Notes under the pieces: generated by a model
Told to the model about the DNA's origin: nothing
The model's database searches: none
What the model saw: only the letters and a program-made list of their open reading frames with translations
Origin: Luteimonas endophytica
GTDB taxonomy: Bacteria > Pseudomonadota > Gammaproteobacteria > Xanthomonadales > Xanthomonadaceae
NCBI RefSeq assembly: GCF_029887875.1
Contig: NZ_JARXRM010000031.1
Location: 1 to 64,000, forward strand
DNA length: 64,000 bases
Direction of reading: 5' to 3'
Shown: positions 52,004-60,122 of the stretch, in pieces
Position numbering within the stretch: position 1 is the stretch's first letter
Layout: every line of letters begins with the position of its first letter
Translations under genes and position numbers: made by a program

Positions 52004-53431
52004 ATGACGATCCGACTCTTCCACGGGTGGAATGCCCGGCCCGGGCTGCTGGCGACGCTCGCGGCCGGCTGCCTGCTGCTCTCGTGCCTGGCCGGCGGCG
52101 TGCTGGCGCAGGACTCCGCCGCGCCGGCGGCGGTCGCCACCGCCGCGCAGGAGGCGCCCGCGGCCGCCGCCGCGGTGGACGACGAGGCCGCCGTCGAGGC
52201 CACCGTCGACAAGGGCGACGTGGCCTGGATGCTGACCTCCACCTTCCTGGTGCTGCTGATGGTGGTACCGGGGCTGGCGCTGTTCTACGGCGGCATGGTG
52301 CGCGCCAAGAACGTGCTCTCGGTACTGATCCAGGTGATCAGCGTGTTCTCGCTGCTGGTGCTGCTGTGGGTGGCGTACGGCTACAGCCTGGCGTTCTCGG
52401 GCGAGGGCGCCTGGATCGGCAACCTCGACAAGCTGTTCCTGGCCGGGGTGACCGTGGATTCGCTGGCGGCCACCTTCACCGAGGGCGTGGCGCTGCCCGA
52501 ATACGTGTTCGTGGCGTTCCAGGCGACGTTCGCCGGCATCACCGGCGCGCTGATCGTCGGCGCCTTCGCCGAGCGCGCGCGGTTCGCCGCGGTGATGCTG
52601 TTCGCGGCGATCTGGTTCACCCTCGGCTACCTGCCGATCGCGCACATGGTCTGGGCCACCGGCGGCTTCCTGTTCGAGCGCGGCGCGCTCGACTTCGCCG
52701 GCGGCACGGTGGTGCACATCAACGCGGGGGTGGCCGGGCTGGTGGGCGCCTACTTCGTCGGCAAGCGGGTCGGCTTCGGGCGCGAGGCGCTCAAGCCGCA
52801 CAACGTCACCCTGACCTTCGTCGGCGCGTCGCTGCTGTGGGTGGGCTGGTTCGGCTTCAACGCCGGCTCCAACCTCGAGGCGACCGCCGGCGCGGCGCTG
52901 GCGTTCCTCAACACCATGCTCGCCACCGCCGCCGCGGTGCTGGCCTGGGCGGCGGCCGAGAAGCTGGCCAAGGGCAAGTCCTCGGCGCTGGGCGTGGCCT
53001 CGGGCGCGGTCGCCGGCCTGGTCGGGATCACCCCGGCCGCTGGGCTGGTGGGGCCGCTGGGCGCGATCGCCATCGGCGCGATCGCGGGCGTGCTGTGCGT
53101 GTGGGGCGTCAACGGCCTCAAGCGCATGCTCGGCGCCGACGACACCGCCGACGTGTTCGGCGTGCACGCGATCGGCGGCATCGTCGGCGCGATCCTGACC
53201 GGCGTGTTCCACGCGCCGGGCCTGGGCGGCACCGGCGGCGAGGACTTCGCCATGGTGTCCCAGGTCGGCACCCAGGTGCTCGGCGTGGTGTTGACCGTGG
53301 GGTGGATCGGGCTGGTCTCGGTGATCGGCTTCTCCGTCGCCAGGCTGGCGTTCGGCCTGCGCGTCGGCGAGGAGGACGAGCGCGCCGGGCTGGACATCGC
53401 CGAGCACGGCGAAACCGCGTACGAAAACTGA
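52004..53431 (+). CDS. amtB: Ammonium transporter
   Basis: A 475-residue Amt/MEP/Rh channel. A cleavable signal peptide (LATLAAGCLLLSCLAGGVLA) and an Ala-rich segment precede 11 membrane helices. Conserved blocks are VPGLALFYGGMVRAKNVLS, the substrate-gate region HMVWATGGFL, and the twin pore histidines in GGTVVHINAGVAGLVGA and DVFGVHAIGGIVG. It moves ammonium across the inner membrane and is gated by GlnK encoded just upstream. A strong intrinsic terminator follows. Confidence 0.96.
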   Translation: MTIRLFHGWNARPGLLATLAAGCLLLSCLAGGVLAQDSAAPAAVATAAQEAPAAAAAVDDEAAVEATVDKGDVAWMLTSTFLVLLMVVPGLALFYGGMVRAKNVLSVLIQVISVFSLLVLLWVAYGYSLAFSGEGAWIGNLDKLFLAGVTVDSLAATFTEGVALPEYVFVAFQATFAGITGALIVGAFAERARFAAVMLFAAIWFTLGYLPIAHMVWATGGFLFERGALDFAGGTVVHINAGVAGLVGAYFVGKRVGFGREALKPHNVTLTFVGASLLWVGWFGFNAGSNLEATAGAALAFLNTMLATAAAVLAWAAAEKLAKGKSSALGVASGAVAGLVGITPAAGLVGPLGAIAIGAIAGVLCVWGVNGLKRMLGADDTADVFGVHAIGGIVGAILTGVFHAPGLGGTGGEDFAMVSQVGTQVLGVVLTVGWIGLVSVIGFSVARLAFGLRVGEEDERAGLDIAEHGETAYEN

Positions 53432-53459
53432 CCGCACCCACCTCCCCCACGAGGTGACG

Positions 53460-53495
53460 CGGGCGGCGGAGCGATCCGCCGCCCGTTCTTGTTTT
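53460..53495 (+). terminator. Intrinsic terminator after amtB
   Basis: An 11-bp perfect stem, CGGGCGGCGGA (53460-53470) with TCCGCCGCCCG (53475-53485), a GCGA tetraloop, and the T-rich tail TTCTTGTTTT. This is the clearest Rho-independent terminator in the window. Confidence 0.92.
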
Positions 53496-53537
53496 CGGGC
53501 GCCTTGCAATCCGCCCGGCGAGCGGGTGCAATGCGGC

Positions 53538-54290
53538 ATGCCTTTCCGCACGCTTCTGCTCACGATCTGCATCGCGGCGCTGGCCGCCTGCAGCCACGCG
53601 CCGCCGCGCAACCCGCTGGCCCACTGGGTGCCGTCCGACAACCACGACGAGCGCCGCGCGGTGCTGATCGTGGTGCACTACACCGAGCAGGAGTCGGTGC
53701 GCCAGAGCCTGCACACCCTGCGCACCCGCAACAGCGGCGGCCGGGTCAGCGCGCACTACCTGATCGGCGACGACGGCGCGCTGTACCAGCTGGTCGCCGA
53801 CCAGCACCGCGCCTGGCACGCCGGTGCCGGCAGCTGGGGCGCGATCGGCGACGTCAACTCGGCCTCGATCGGCATCGAACTGGACAACGACGGCAGCGAG
53901 CCGTTCCCGGATGCGCAGATCGAATCGCTGCTGGTGCTGCTGGAGGACCTGACCACGCGGCTGCGGATCCCGCGCGAGAACGTGATCGGCCATTCCGACC
54001 TCGCGCCGGGCCGCAAGGTCGACCCGGGCCCGCTGTTCCCCTGGAAGCGGCTGGCCGAGGCCGGCTTCGGCCGCTGGCCGGATCCGGCCGCGCCGCCGCC
54101 GCCGCCCGGGTTCGACCCGATCGCCGCGCTGCGCCAGATCGGCTATCCGGTGGACCGCCCCGAGGCGACGTTCCATTCGTTCCGCATGCGCTTCCGCGGC
54201 CTCGACGGCAACGTCCTGGACGACGAGGATCTTCGCATCCTGCATGCGTTGACCTGGACCCCGCCGCCGCCGCTGTCGCCGGCCGAGTGA
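53538..54290 (+). CDS. AmiD-like N-acetylmuramoyl-L-alanine amidase lipoprotein
   Basis: A 250-residue protein with a lipoprotein signal (ICIAALAAC). The Amidase_2 (AmpD/PGRP-like) zinc-binding fold shows LIVVHYTEQ (first Zn His), RVSAHYLIGDDGALYQLV, HAGAGSWG, IGIELDNDG and IGHSDLAPGRKVDPGPLFPW (second His plus Asp). A C-terminal peptidoglycan-binding-like helical segment (FDPIAALRQIGYP) matches AmiD. It would cleave peptidoglycan stem peptides, or anhydromuropeptides, at the outer membrane. The YjbR gene follows four bases downstream. Confidence 0.92.
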   Translation: MPFRTLLLTICIAALAACSHAPPRNPLAHWVPSDNHDERRAVLIVVHYTEQESVRQSLHTLRTRNSGGRVSAHYLIGDDGALYQLVADQHRAWHAGAGSWGAIGDVNSASIGIELDNDGSEPFPDAQIESLLVLLEDLTTRLRIPRENVIGHSDLAPGRKVDPGPLFPWKRLAEAGFGRWPDPAAPPPPPGFDPIAALRQIGYPVDRPEATFHSFRMRFRGLDGNVLDDEDLRILHALTWTPPPPLSPAE

Positions 54291-54294
54291 GCCG

Positions 54295-54675
54295 ATGGAC
54301 ACGGCGCAGCTCAAGGCGTTCTGCGCCGCGCTGCCCGGCGCCGAGGACCATGAACACGCGGCCCCGGCCAACATCCTGGTCTACAGCGTCGGCGGCAGGC
54401 GCTTCGCCCACTTCAAGACCAGCGCACCTGAACGCTGGCGCTTCAGCCTCAAGGTCGCGCCGGAGCGGTTCCTGGAGCTGACCGACATGCCGGGCATCCG
54501 CCCCGCGCGCTGGCTCGGCCGGCATCGCTGGATCACCATCGTCGACGTGGCCGCATTCCCCGGCGACCAGCTGCGCGCGCTGGTGGAATGGTCCTGGCGC
54601 CACGCGCTGGACCGGCTCTCCAAGGCGCGCCGCGAAGCGATCCTGGGCACGGGCGCCGCGCCGCGCACATCGTAG
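54295..54675 (+). CDS. MmcQ/YjbR-family protein
   Basis: A 126-residue cytosolic protein of the CyaY-like YjbR fold: MDTAQLKAFCAALPGAEDHEH, LVYSVGGRRFAHFK, SLKVAPERFLEL, ARWLGRHRWITIV and LVEWSWRHALDRLSK. It may bind DNA or nucleotides; the role is unknown. Its TAG stop lies inside a GTAGGAGCG repeat, so the last residues may have been set by repeat insertion. It is very closely linked to the amidase gene. Confidence 0.88.
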   Translation: MDTAQLKAFCAALPGAEDHEHAAPANILVYSVGGRRFAHFKTSAPERWRFSLKVAPERFLELTDMPGIRPARWLGRHRWITIVDVAAFPGDQLRALVEWSWRHALDRLSKARREAILGTGAAPRTS

Positions 54676-54700
54676 GAGCGTGCCATGCACGCGACAGCCG
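54672..54700 (+). repeat. GTAGGAGCG-type repeat, single copy
   Basis: A member of the dispersed palindromic family: GTAGGAGCGTGCCATGCACG followed by CGACAGCCG. It supplies the stop codon of the YjbR gene and lies in the 84-base gap before the opposing LigD-polymerase gene. Confidence 0.7.
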
Positions 54701-54759
54701 GCACCGGCCCCGACGCCCGGCATCGCCGCCAACCTGGCCGAAGCCGCCGAAGGGCCGGC

Positions 54760-55614
54760 TCAGTCGCCGGCAGGCAATGTCTGTTTCATCGCGGCGAAGC
54801 CCTCCCACGGCTCCGTCCGCAGCCGCGCCGCGCGCTGCTTGGCCCGGCCCAGGTCGAACGCATCCGGGCGTTCGATGCCACCGAGTTCACGCCAGCGGAT
54901 CGGCACCGCCACCGGCGCGCCCTTGCGCGCGCGCAGCGACCACGACGCCACGCTGGTCTGCCCGCGCGCGTTGCGCAGCCAGTCGATGAACACCTTGCCG
55001 CCGCGCTTGGCCTTGGCCATCGTCGCCACGTAGCGCTCGGGGTCCGCTTCGGCCATCTTCCGGGCCATCGCCTCGCAGAAGCCGCGGGCCTCGTCCCAGG
55101 ACGGGCCCGGCGCGATCGGCACCACCACGTGCAGGCCCTTGCCGCCGGACAGGCGCACGAAGCTCTCCAGCCCGGCCCGCTGCAGCTCGCGGCGCATCGC
55201 CCGCGCGGCGGCGACGATCTCGGGCCAGCCGAGGCCCGGGCCCGGGTCGAGGTCGAACACCAGCCGGTCCGGGCATTCGGGCGCGGCCACGCGCGCCCCC
55301 CAGGGGTGGAACTCGAGGGTGTTCATCTGCACCAGCTCCAGCAGCCCGTCGACATCGTCGATATACAGGTACTGCGCCGGCCCGCTCTTCTGTTCCAGTT
55401 CGATCGCGTGCACGTGCGCACCGAGGCTGTCGGCATGGTGCTTCTGGAAGAAGCAGTCGCCGGTGGCGCCATCCGGGCAGCGCAGCAGCGACAGCGGCCG
55501 GCCGCCGATCTCCACGAGCAGGCGGTCCGCCACGGCGCGGTAGTACTCGGCCACGTCGCGCTTGGTGCAGCCGGCGCCCTTGAACACCACCCGGTCGGGG
55601 CTGGTGAGCCGCAT
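54760..55614 (-). CDS. Stand-alone LigD polymerase (primase-like) domain protein
   Basis: A 284-residue protein equal to the POL domain of DNA ligase D. It shows LTSPDRVVFKGAGCTKRDVAEYYRAV, HADSLGAHVHAI, LVFDLDPGPGLGW (the catalytic DxD), SGGKGLHVVVP and FIDWLRNARGQTSVASWSLRAR. The ligase and phosphoesterase modules of full LigD are absent. It would extend or fill broken DNA ends during Ku-dependent end joining. It starts 15 bases after the ku stop, so the two form an operon. A ligase partner must be encoded elsewhere. Confidence 0.9.
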   Translation of the reverse strand: MRLTSPDRVVFKGAGCTKRDVAEYYRAVADRLLVEIGGRPLSLLRCPDGATGDCFFQKHHADSLGAHVHAIELEQKSGPAQYLYIDDVDGLLELVQMNTLEFHPWGARVAAPECPDRLVFDLDPGPGLGWPEIVAAARAMRRELQRAGLESFVRLSGGKGLHVVVPIAPGPSWDEARGFCEAMARKMAEADPERYVATMAKAKRGGKVFIDWLRNARGQTSVASWSLRARKGAPVAVPIRWRELGGIERPDAFDLGRAKQRAARLRTEPWEGFAAMKQTLPAGD

Positions 55615-55628
55615 CGCGTTCCGCCTCC

Positions 55629-56558
55629 TCAGCCGGCCTTGCGCGTCGCGGTCTTCTTCGCCGCCTTGCGGCCGGTCTTCTTGGCCGCCTTCTTCGCGGT
55701 CTTCTTCGCCGCCTTCTTGGCGGTCTTCTTGCCGCCGGTCTTCTTGGCCGGCGTGCGCTTGTTGCCGGCGATGCTCTTCTCCAGCAGCGACATGAAGTCG
55801 ACCACGTTGGTGGTGGCGTCCTCGGGGGTATCGAACTCGCGTTCGTCGGTCTCGGCCAGCGCGCCCTTGGACTTCATCTTCTTGCGGATCACCTCCTCCA
55901 GCCGTGCGCGGAACTCGTTCTTGTAGTCTTCCGGCTTCCACTCGCCGGACATCGACTCGATCAGCTGGGTGGCCATCTGCAGTTCCTTCGGGCTGATCCG
56001 GTAGTCGGCGGCCTTGCCCTCGGGCAGGCGGTACTCGGCCGGGTCTACCAGCTCCTGCGGATAGCGCATCAGCATCAGCAGCAGGGCGTCGTCGCGCGGG
56101 ATCACCGCCGCCAGGTACTCGCGGGTGCGGATGACCACCTTGGAGATGCCGATCTTGCCGGTCTGCTTCAGGGTCTCGCGCAGCAGCACGTAGCCCTTCT
56201 CGGCCTTCTTGCCCGGCACCAGCACGTAGGGCTTCTCGAAGTAGGTCAGTGGCACGGACTCGGCATCGACGAAGGTCTCCACCTCCACCGTCTCGTGGCT
56301 CTCCGGCGTCGCCGAGGCGATGTCGGACTTCTCCAGCACCACGTAGCTGCCCTTGTCGTACTCGAACGCCTTGACGATGTCCTTCCACGGCACCTCGTCG
56401 CCGCTCTCGGCGTTGACCCGCTCGTAGCGCACCGGGGTGTTGTCGCGCGAGTCGAGCATGCGGAAGCTCAGGTCGGTCTTGCGCTCGCCGGACATCAGCG
56501 AGACCGGCACGTTGAGCAGGCCGAAGGAGAGGGTGCCGGTCCAGATCGGGCGCGCCAT
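55629..56558 (-). CDS. ku: Ku protein, non-homologous end joining
   Basis: A 309-residue homodimeric DNA-end-binding protein: MARPIWTGTLSFGLLNVPVSL, RYERVNAESGDEVPWKDIVKAFEYDKGSYVVL, YFEKPYVLVPGKKAEKGYVLLRE and MRYPQELVDP. After the core (~260 residues) comes a Lys-rich, alanine-alternating tail with KKTAKKAAKK repeats. Such tails in other bacteria aid DNA binding and sliding. The start is the ATG at 56558; a slightly longer frame exists. It is divergent from ntrB. Confidence 0.95.
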   Translation of the reverse strand: MARPIWTGTLSFGLLNVPVSLMSGERKTDLSFRMLDSRDNTPVRYERVNAESGDEVPWKDIVKAFEYDKGSYVVLEKSDIASATPESHETVEVETFVDAESVPLTYFEKPYVLVPGKKAEKGYVLLRETLKQTGKIGISKVVIRTREYLAAVIPRDDALLLMLMRYPQELVDPAEYRLPEGKAADYRISPKELQMATQLIESMSGEWKPEDYKNEFRARLEEVIRKKMKSKGALAETDEREFDTPEDATTNVVDFMSLLEKSIAGNKRTPAKKTGGKKTAKKAAKKTAKKAAKKTGRKAAKKTATRKAG

Positions 56559-56668
56559 GGGGAGGCTCCGCAAAACGGGAAATCGACGCTACGGCTGAAT
56601 GGGTGAGACAGGGGTGAAGCGGGCGGTGGCAGCGCGCGAGCCCCCACGCTCGCTCCACTTCGGTGCAT

Positions 56669-56683
56669 GCACTACATTGGTGC
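56669..56683 (+). promoter_or_regulatory. NtrC-binding box at ntrB start
   Basis: GCACTACATTGGTGC is an exact match to GCAC-N5-TGGTGC and ends one base before the ntrB ATG at 56685. An upstream in-frame ATG (56667) would lie within the box, so 56685 is the likelier start. The position suggests autoregulation, probably repression by bound NtrC. Confidence 0.8.
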
Positions 56684-56684
56684 A

Positions 56685-57740
56685 ATGGCGCCCCCGGACC
56701 TGCCCGACTCCCCCCTCGACGTCCTGGTCACCCCCGTGGCCTGGACCGACCGTAGCGCCCGCATCGAGGGCTGCAACGCCGCTTTCGCCCGCTGGCTGGG
56801 GGTGAGCGCGCGGCGGCTGCTGGACCAGCCGCTGGCGGCGCTGGAGGTGGAGGGCGAGGCGCTGCGGCGGGCGCTGGCGGCCGGCGCCGAAGGGGCCGAG
56901 CCCAGCGAGCAGCTGCGGCTGCGAAGGATCGAGCTGGCGTTCCTGGGCGGCGAGCCGCGCTTCGCCGACGGCTGGCTGTCGCGGCGCGAGGCGGGCGGCT
57001 GGCTGCTGGAGGCGCACCCGGTCGACGAGTTCCCGGGCGACGACCCGCTGCGGGTGCTGCCGAGCGCGCTGGCGGCGGCGCTGAAGGGGCTGGCGCACGA
57101 GCTGCGCAACCCGCTGGCCGGGCTGAAGGGTGCGGCGCAGCTGCTGGCGCGGCGCAGCGAGGAGGCCGAGGCGCGCGAACTGGTGGCGGTGATCCAGGCC
57201 GAGGTCGGGCGCTTGGCCGCGCTGGTCGACCAGCTGCTGGCGCCGGCGCCGCCGCAGCCGCACGCGGCGCTCAACATCCACGGCGTGCTCGAGCGGGTGC
57301 TGCGCCTGGCCGAGCACGAGGCCGGCTGGGTGGTGAAGCTGATCCGCGACTACGACCCCAGCCTGCCGGACCTGCACGGCGACGCCGACCGCCTCACCCA
57401 GGCGGTGTGGAACCTGGTCCGCAATGCGATCCAGGCCGGCGCCGCCAACGTCACCCTGCGCACCCGCATCGAGCGCGGGGTGCGCATCGCCGACGCCGCG
57501 CACCCGCTGGCGCTGCGGCTGGAGATCGCCGACGACGGCCGCGGCGTGCCGGAGGAGCTGACCGAGCAGATCTTCCTGCCGCTGGTCTCGGGCCGCGCCG
57601 ACGGCAGCGGCCTGGGGCTGGCGCTGGCGCAGCAGGTGGCGCGCGAGCACCGCGGTTCGCTGGCGTACCGCTCGCGCCCCGGGCATACGGTTTTCACGCT
57701 GCTGCTGCCGCTGGCGGCCAGGGAGCAGGACGATGCATGA
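56685..57740 (+). CDS. ntrB: Nitrogen-regulation sensor kinase NtrB
   Basis: A 351-residue cytosolic histidine kinase/phosphatase. An N-terminal PAS-like domain (residues ~8-115) is followed by the H-box GLAHELRNPLAGLKGAAQLL with phospho-accepting His138, then the N box (WNLVRNAIQAG), G1 (IADDGRGVP) and G2 (GSGLGLALAQQV). It phosphorylates NtrC when nitrogen is short and reverses this with P-II. It overlaps ntrC by eight bases. Confidence 0.93.
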   Translation: MAPPDLPDSPLDVLVTPVAWTDRSARIEGCNAAFARWLGVSARRLLDQPLAALEVEGEALRRALAAGAEGAEPSEQLRLRRIELAFLGGEPRFADGWLSRREAGGWLLEAHPVDEFPGDDPLRVLPSALAAALKGLAHELRNPLAGLKGAAQLLARRSEEAEARELVAVIQAEVGRLAALVDQLLAPAPPQPHAALNIHGVLERVLRLAEHEAGWVVKLIRDYDPSLPDLHGDADRLTQAVWNLVRNAIQAGAANVTLRTRIERGVRIADAAHPLALRLEIADDGRGVPEELTEQIFLPLVSGRADGSGLGLALAQQVAREHRGSLAYRSRPGHTVFTLLLPLAAREQDDA

Positions 57741-59157
57741 GGGCAACGGCGCGGCGGTGGTCTGGGTGGTCGACGACGACCGCAGCGTGCGCTTCGTGCT
57801 GGCGGCGGCGCTGGGCGATGCCGGCTACGAGGTTTCGGGTTTCGACTCGGCGCAGGCGGCGCTGGAGGCGCTGGGGCGGCGCACCGCGCAGCACCAGCCG
57901 GCCCCCGACCTGCTGTTCACCGACGTGCGCATGCCCGGCGACGACGGCTTGGTGCTGTTGGAGAAGCTCAAAGCGGCGCACCCCGCGCTGCCGGTGATCG
58001 TGATGTCGGCCTATACCGACATCGCCAGCACCGCCGGCGCGTTCCGCGGCGGTGCCCACGAGTTCCTCTCCAAGCCCTTCGACCTGGACGACGCGGTGGC
58101 GCTGGCGGCGCGCACCCTGCGCCGCGAGGCCGCGGCCGAGCCCGCCGGCAGCGCGCCGGAAGCCGCCGCCGCCGACGCCCTGATCGGCGACACCCCGGCG
58201 ATGCGCGAGCTGTTCCGCGCCATCGGCCGGCTGGCGCAGGCGCCGCTCAACGTGCTGGTCACCGGCGAGACCGGGACCGGCAAGGAACTGGTGGCGCGCG
58301 CCCTGCATCGCGAGTCGCCCCGGGCGCGCCTGCCTTTCATCGCCATGAACACCGCCGCGGTGCCGTCGGAACTGCTGGAGAGCGAGCTGTTCGGGCACGA
58401 GGCCGGCGCCTTCACCGGTGCCGCCCGGCGCCACGTCGGCCGCTTCGAGCAGGCCGACGGCGGCACGCTGTTCCTGGACGAGATCGGCGACATGCCGCTG
58501 CCGCTGCAGACCCGGCTGCTGCGGGTGCTGGCCGAGGGCGAGTTCTTCCGGGTCGGCGGGCGCGAGCTGATCCGCGTCGACGTGCGGGTGATCGCCGCCA
58601 CCCACCAGCAGCTCGAGGCGCTGGTGGCCGAGGGCCGGTTCCGCGCCGACCTGCTGCACCGCCTCGACGTGGTACGGCTGCGGCTGCCGCCGCTGCGCGA
58701 GCGCCGCGCCGACGTGCCGCGGCTGGCCGAGGCCTTCCTGCAGGCCGCGGCGGCCCGGTTCCAGGCGCCGGCCAAGCGCTTCGACCGCGAGGCGCGCGAG
58801 CGCCTGCTGGCGCACCCCTGGCCCGGCAACGTGCGCGAACTGGAGAACCTGTGCTGGCGGCTGGCGGCGCTGGCGGCGGGCGATACCATCACCGCCGCCG
58901 ACGTGGAAGGCGCCCTGTCCGCGCCGGCACCGCCGGGGGAGGAGGGCAGCTGGGAAGACGCGCTCGGGCGCTGGGTGCGCGAGCGCCTGGCCGCCGGCGA
59001 CTCCGACCTGCACGCGCAGGCGCTGGAACGCTTCGACCACGTGCTGCTCGAGGCCGCGCTGGCGCATACCGGCGGCCGCCGTGCCGAGGCCGCCGCCCGC
59101 CTCGGCCTGGGCCGCAACACCGTCACCCGCAAGCTCGCCGGGCGCAGGCGCCGCTGA
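57733..59157 (+). CDS. ntrC: Nitrogen-regulation response regulator NtrC
   Basis: A 474-residue sigma-54 activator. The receiver domain reads VVWVVDDDRSVRFVL with phosphorylation site Asp64 (LFTDVRMPG) and the Lys of LSKPFD. The AAA+ domain has Walker A GETGTGKE, the sigma-54 contact loop GAFTGA, Walker B LFLDEIGDMPL and the arginine-finger region FRADLLHRL. The C-terminal Fis-type helix-turn-helix is EAAARLGLGRNTVTRKL. It should act at the boxes found upstream of glnA and at the ntrB start. Confidence 0.95.
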   Translation: MHEGNGAAVVWVVDDDRSVRFVLAAALGDAGYEVSGFDSAQAALEALGRRTAQHQPAPDLLFTDVRMPGDDGLVLLEKLKAAHPALPVIVMSAYTDIASTAGAFRGGAHEFLSKPFDLDDAVALAARTLRREAAAEPAGSAPEAAAADALIGDTPAMRELFRAIGRLAQAPLNVLVTGETGTGKELVARALHRESPRARLPFIAMNTAAVPSELLESELFGHEAGAFTGAARRHVGRFEQADGGTLFLDEIGDMPLPLQTRLLRVLAEGEFFRVGGRELIRVDVRVIAATHQQLEALVAEGRFRADLLHRLDVVRLRLPPLRERRADVPRLAEAFLQAAAARFQAPAKRFDREARERLLAHPWPGNVRELENLCWRLAALAAGDTITAADVEGALSAPAPPGEEGSWEDALGRWVRERLAAGDSDLHAQALERFDHVLLEAALAHTGGRRAEAAARLGLGRNTVTRKLAGRRRR

Positions 59158-59182
59158 GGCGCACTTCTGCCGCGGGCTGCCC

Positions 59183-59344
59183 GCAGGAGCGTGCCACGCA
59201 CGCGAAGGCCGGCGTGTTTGGCAATGCCCGGCACTGCCGCCGCCCCGGCCGGACCCGTCCGCGGCTTTCGCGGCCATGGGCCGCTCCTACAGGCGAATGC
59301 ATCGCCCGGCCCCGTAGGAGCGTGCCATGCACGCGAAGGCCGGC
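59183..59344. repeat. Cluster of three GTAGGAGCG-type repeats
   Basis: In the 352-base gap after ntrC: 59183-59213 (plus, GTGCC type), 59263-59290 (minus, GGCCCATGG type), 59314-59344 (plus, GTGCC type). The first and third share the GGCCGGCG extension. They alternate in orientation like the 29.6 kb cluster. No gene is supported in this gap. Confidence 0.72.
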
Positions 59345-59509
59345 GTGGTCGGCGATCCCCGGCATCGCCGCCCCCGGCCGGAGCCACCCCGTCGCCCCGA
59401 CGCCGGCGACCGCGCCCTCGGTCGCCGCCATGCCACCGCGAGTTCATCGCGCACTCGGGTGCGTGGCGCTATCGTCGCCAACCCCCCTCCCGCCTACGAG
59501 CGCCGCGCC

Positions 59510-60061
59510 ATGCGTCCGATTCCCGCCGTTGTCCTCGCCCTGCTGATGACCGCCTGCGCGAGCACTCCGCCGTCGTCGCCGCCGCGCGCGGGCGGTGCCA
59601 ACCCGGTACCGTCGCCCCACCTCGCCGAACAGGGCACCGCCGGCGCGGCGCTGGCCAACCTGGCCTCGGCCTCGGGCAGCCTGGTCAGCGGCCGGGTGGC
59701 GCTGGCGGCGGTGCCGGGCGGCGTGCGCATCACCGGCGAGGTCGGCGGCCTGGTGCGCAACGGCGCCCACAGCCTGCAGGTGCACCAGCGCGGCGACTGC
59801 AGCGCCGCCGATGCCAGCAGCGCCGGGCCCTACTTCGACCCGCAGGCGGGCGCCGAACAGGTCGGCGTGGTCGGCGGCAACCGCGACCGCATCGTCGCCG
59901 ATGGCGACGGCCTGGCCCGGGTCGACCTGCTGGTGCCGCGCGCGGTGCTGGGCGGCGGCGCCGCCAACGACATTGCCGGCCGCGCGCTGCTGGTGCTCGG
60001 CGCCACCCCGGGCGCGTTCAGCGCCCGCGTGGCCTGCGGCCCGATCGAGATCGTGCGATGA
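59510..60061 (+). CDS. SodC-like lipoprotein lacking metal ligands
   Basis: A 183-residue paralog of the next gene. It has a lipoprotein signal (VVLALLMTAC, Cys16) and the Cu,Zn-SOD beta-barrel pattern: GRVALAAVPGGVRITGEVGGL, HSLQVHQRGDCSAADASSAG and a final ARVACGPIEIV. Cys97 and the late Cys of VACG keep the SOD disulfide. Of the metal ligands, the HxH pair is reduced (Gln90, His92), the bridging His is Tyr108, the zinc loop is replaced, and the last His is Leu (LLVLGATPG). It is therefore very unlikely to be a dismutase; a structural or binding role is inferred. Confidence 0.82.
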   Translation: MRPIPAVVLALLMTACASTPPSSPPRAGGANPVPSPHLAEQGTAGAALANLASASGSLVSGRVALAAVPGGVRITGEVGGLVRNGAHSLQVHQRGDCSAADASSAGPYFDPQAGAEQVGVVGGNRDRIVADGDGLARVDLLVPRAVLGGGAANDIAGRALLVLGATPGAFSARVACGPIEIVR

Positions 60062-60122
60062 CGGCTGCATGACGCACCCGCGTGTATACAGGCCCACACG
60101 TCCCCTCCCGAGGAAACGCCCC

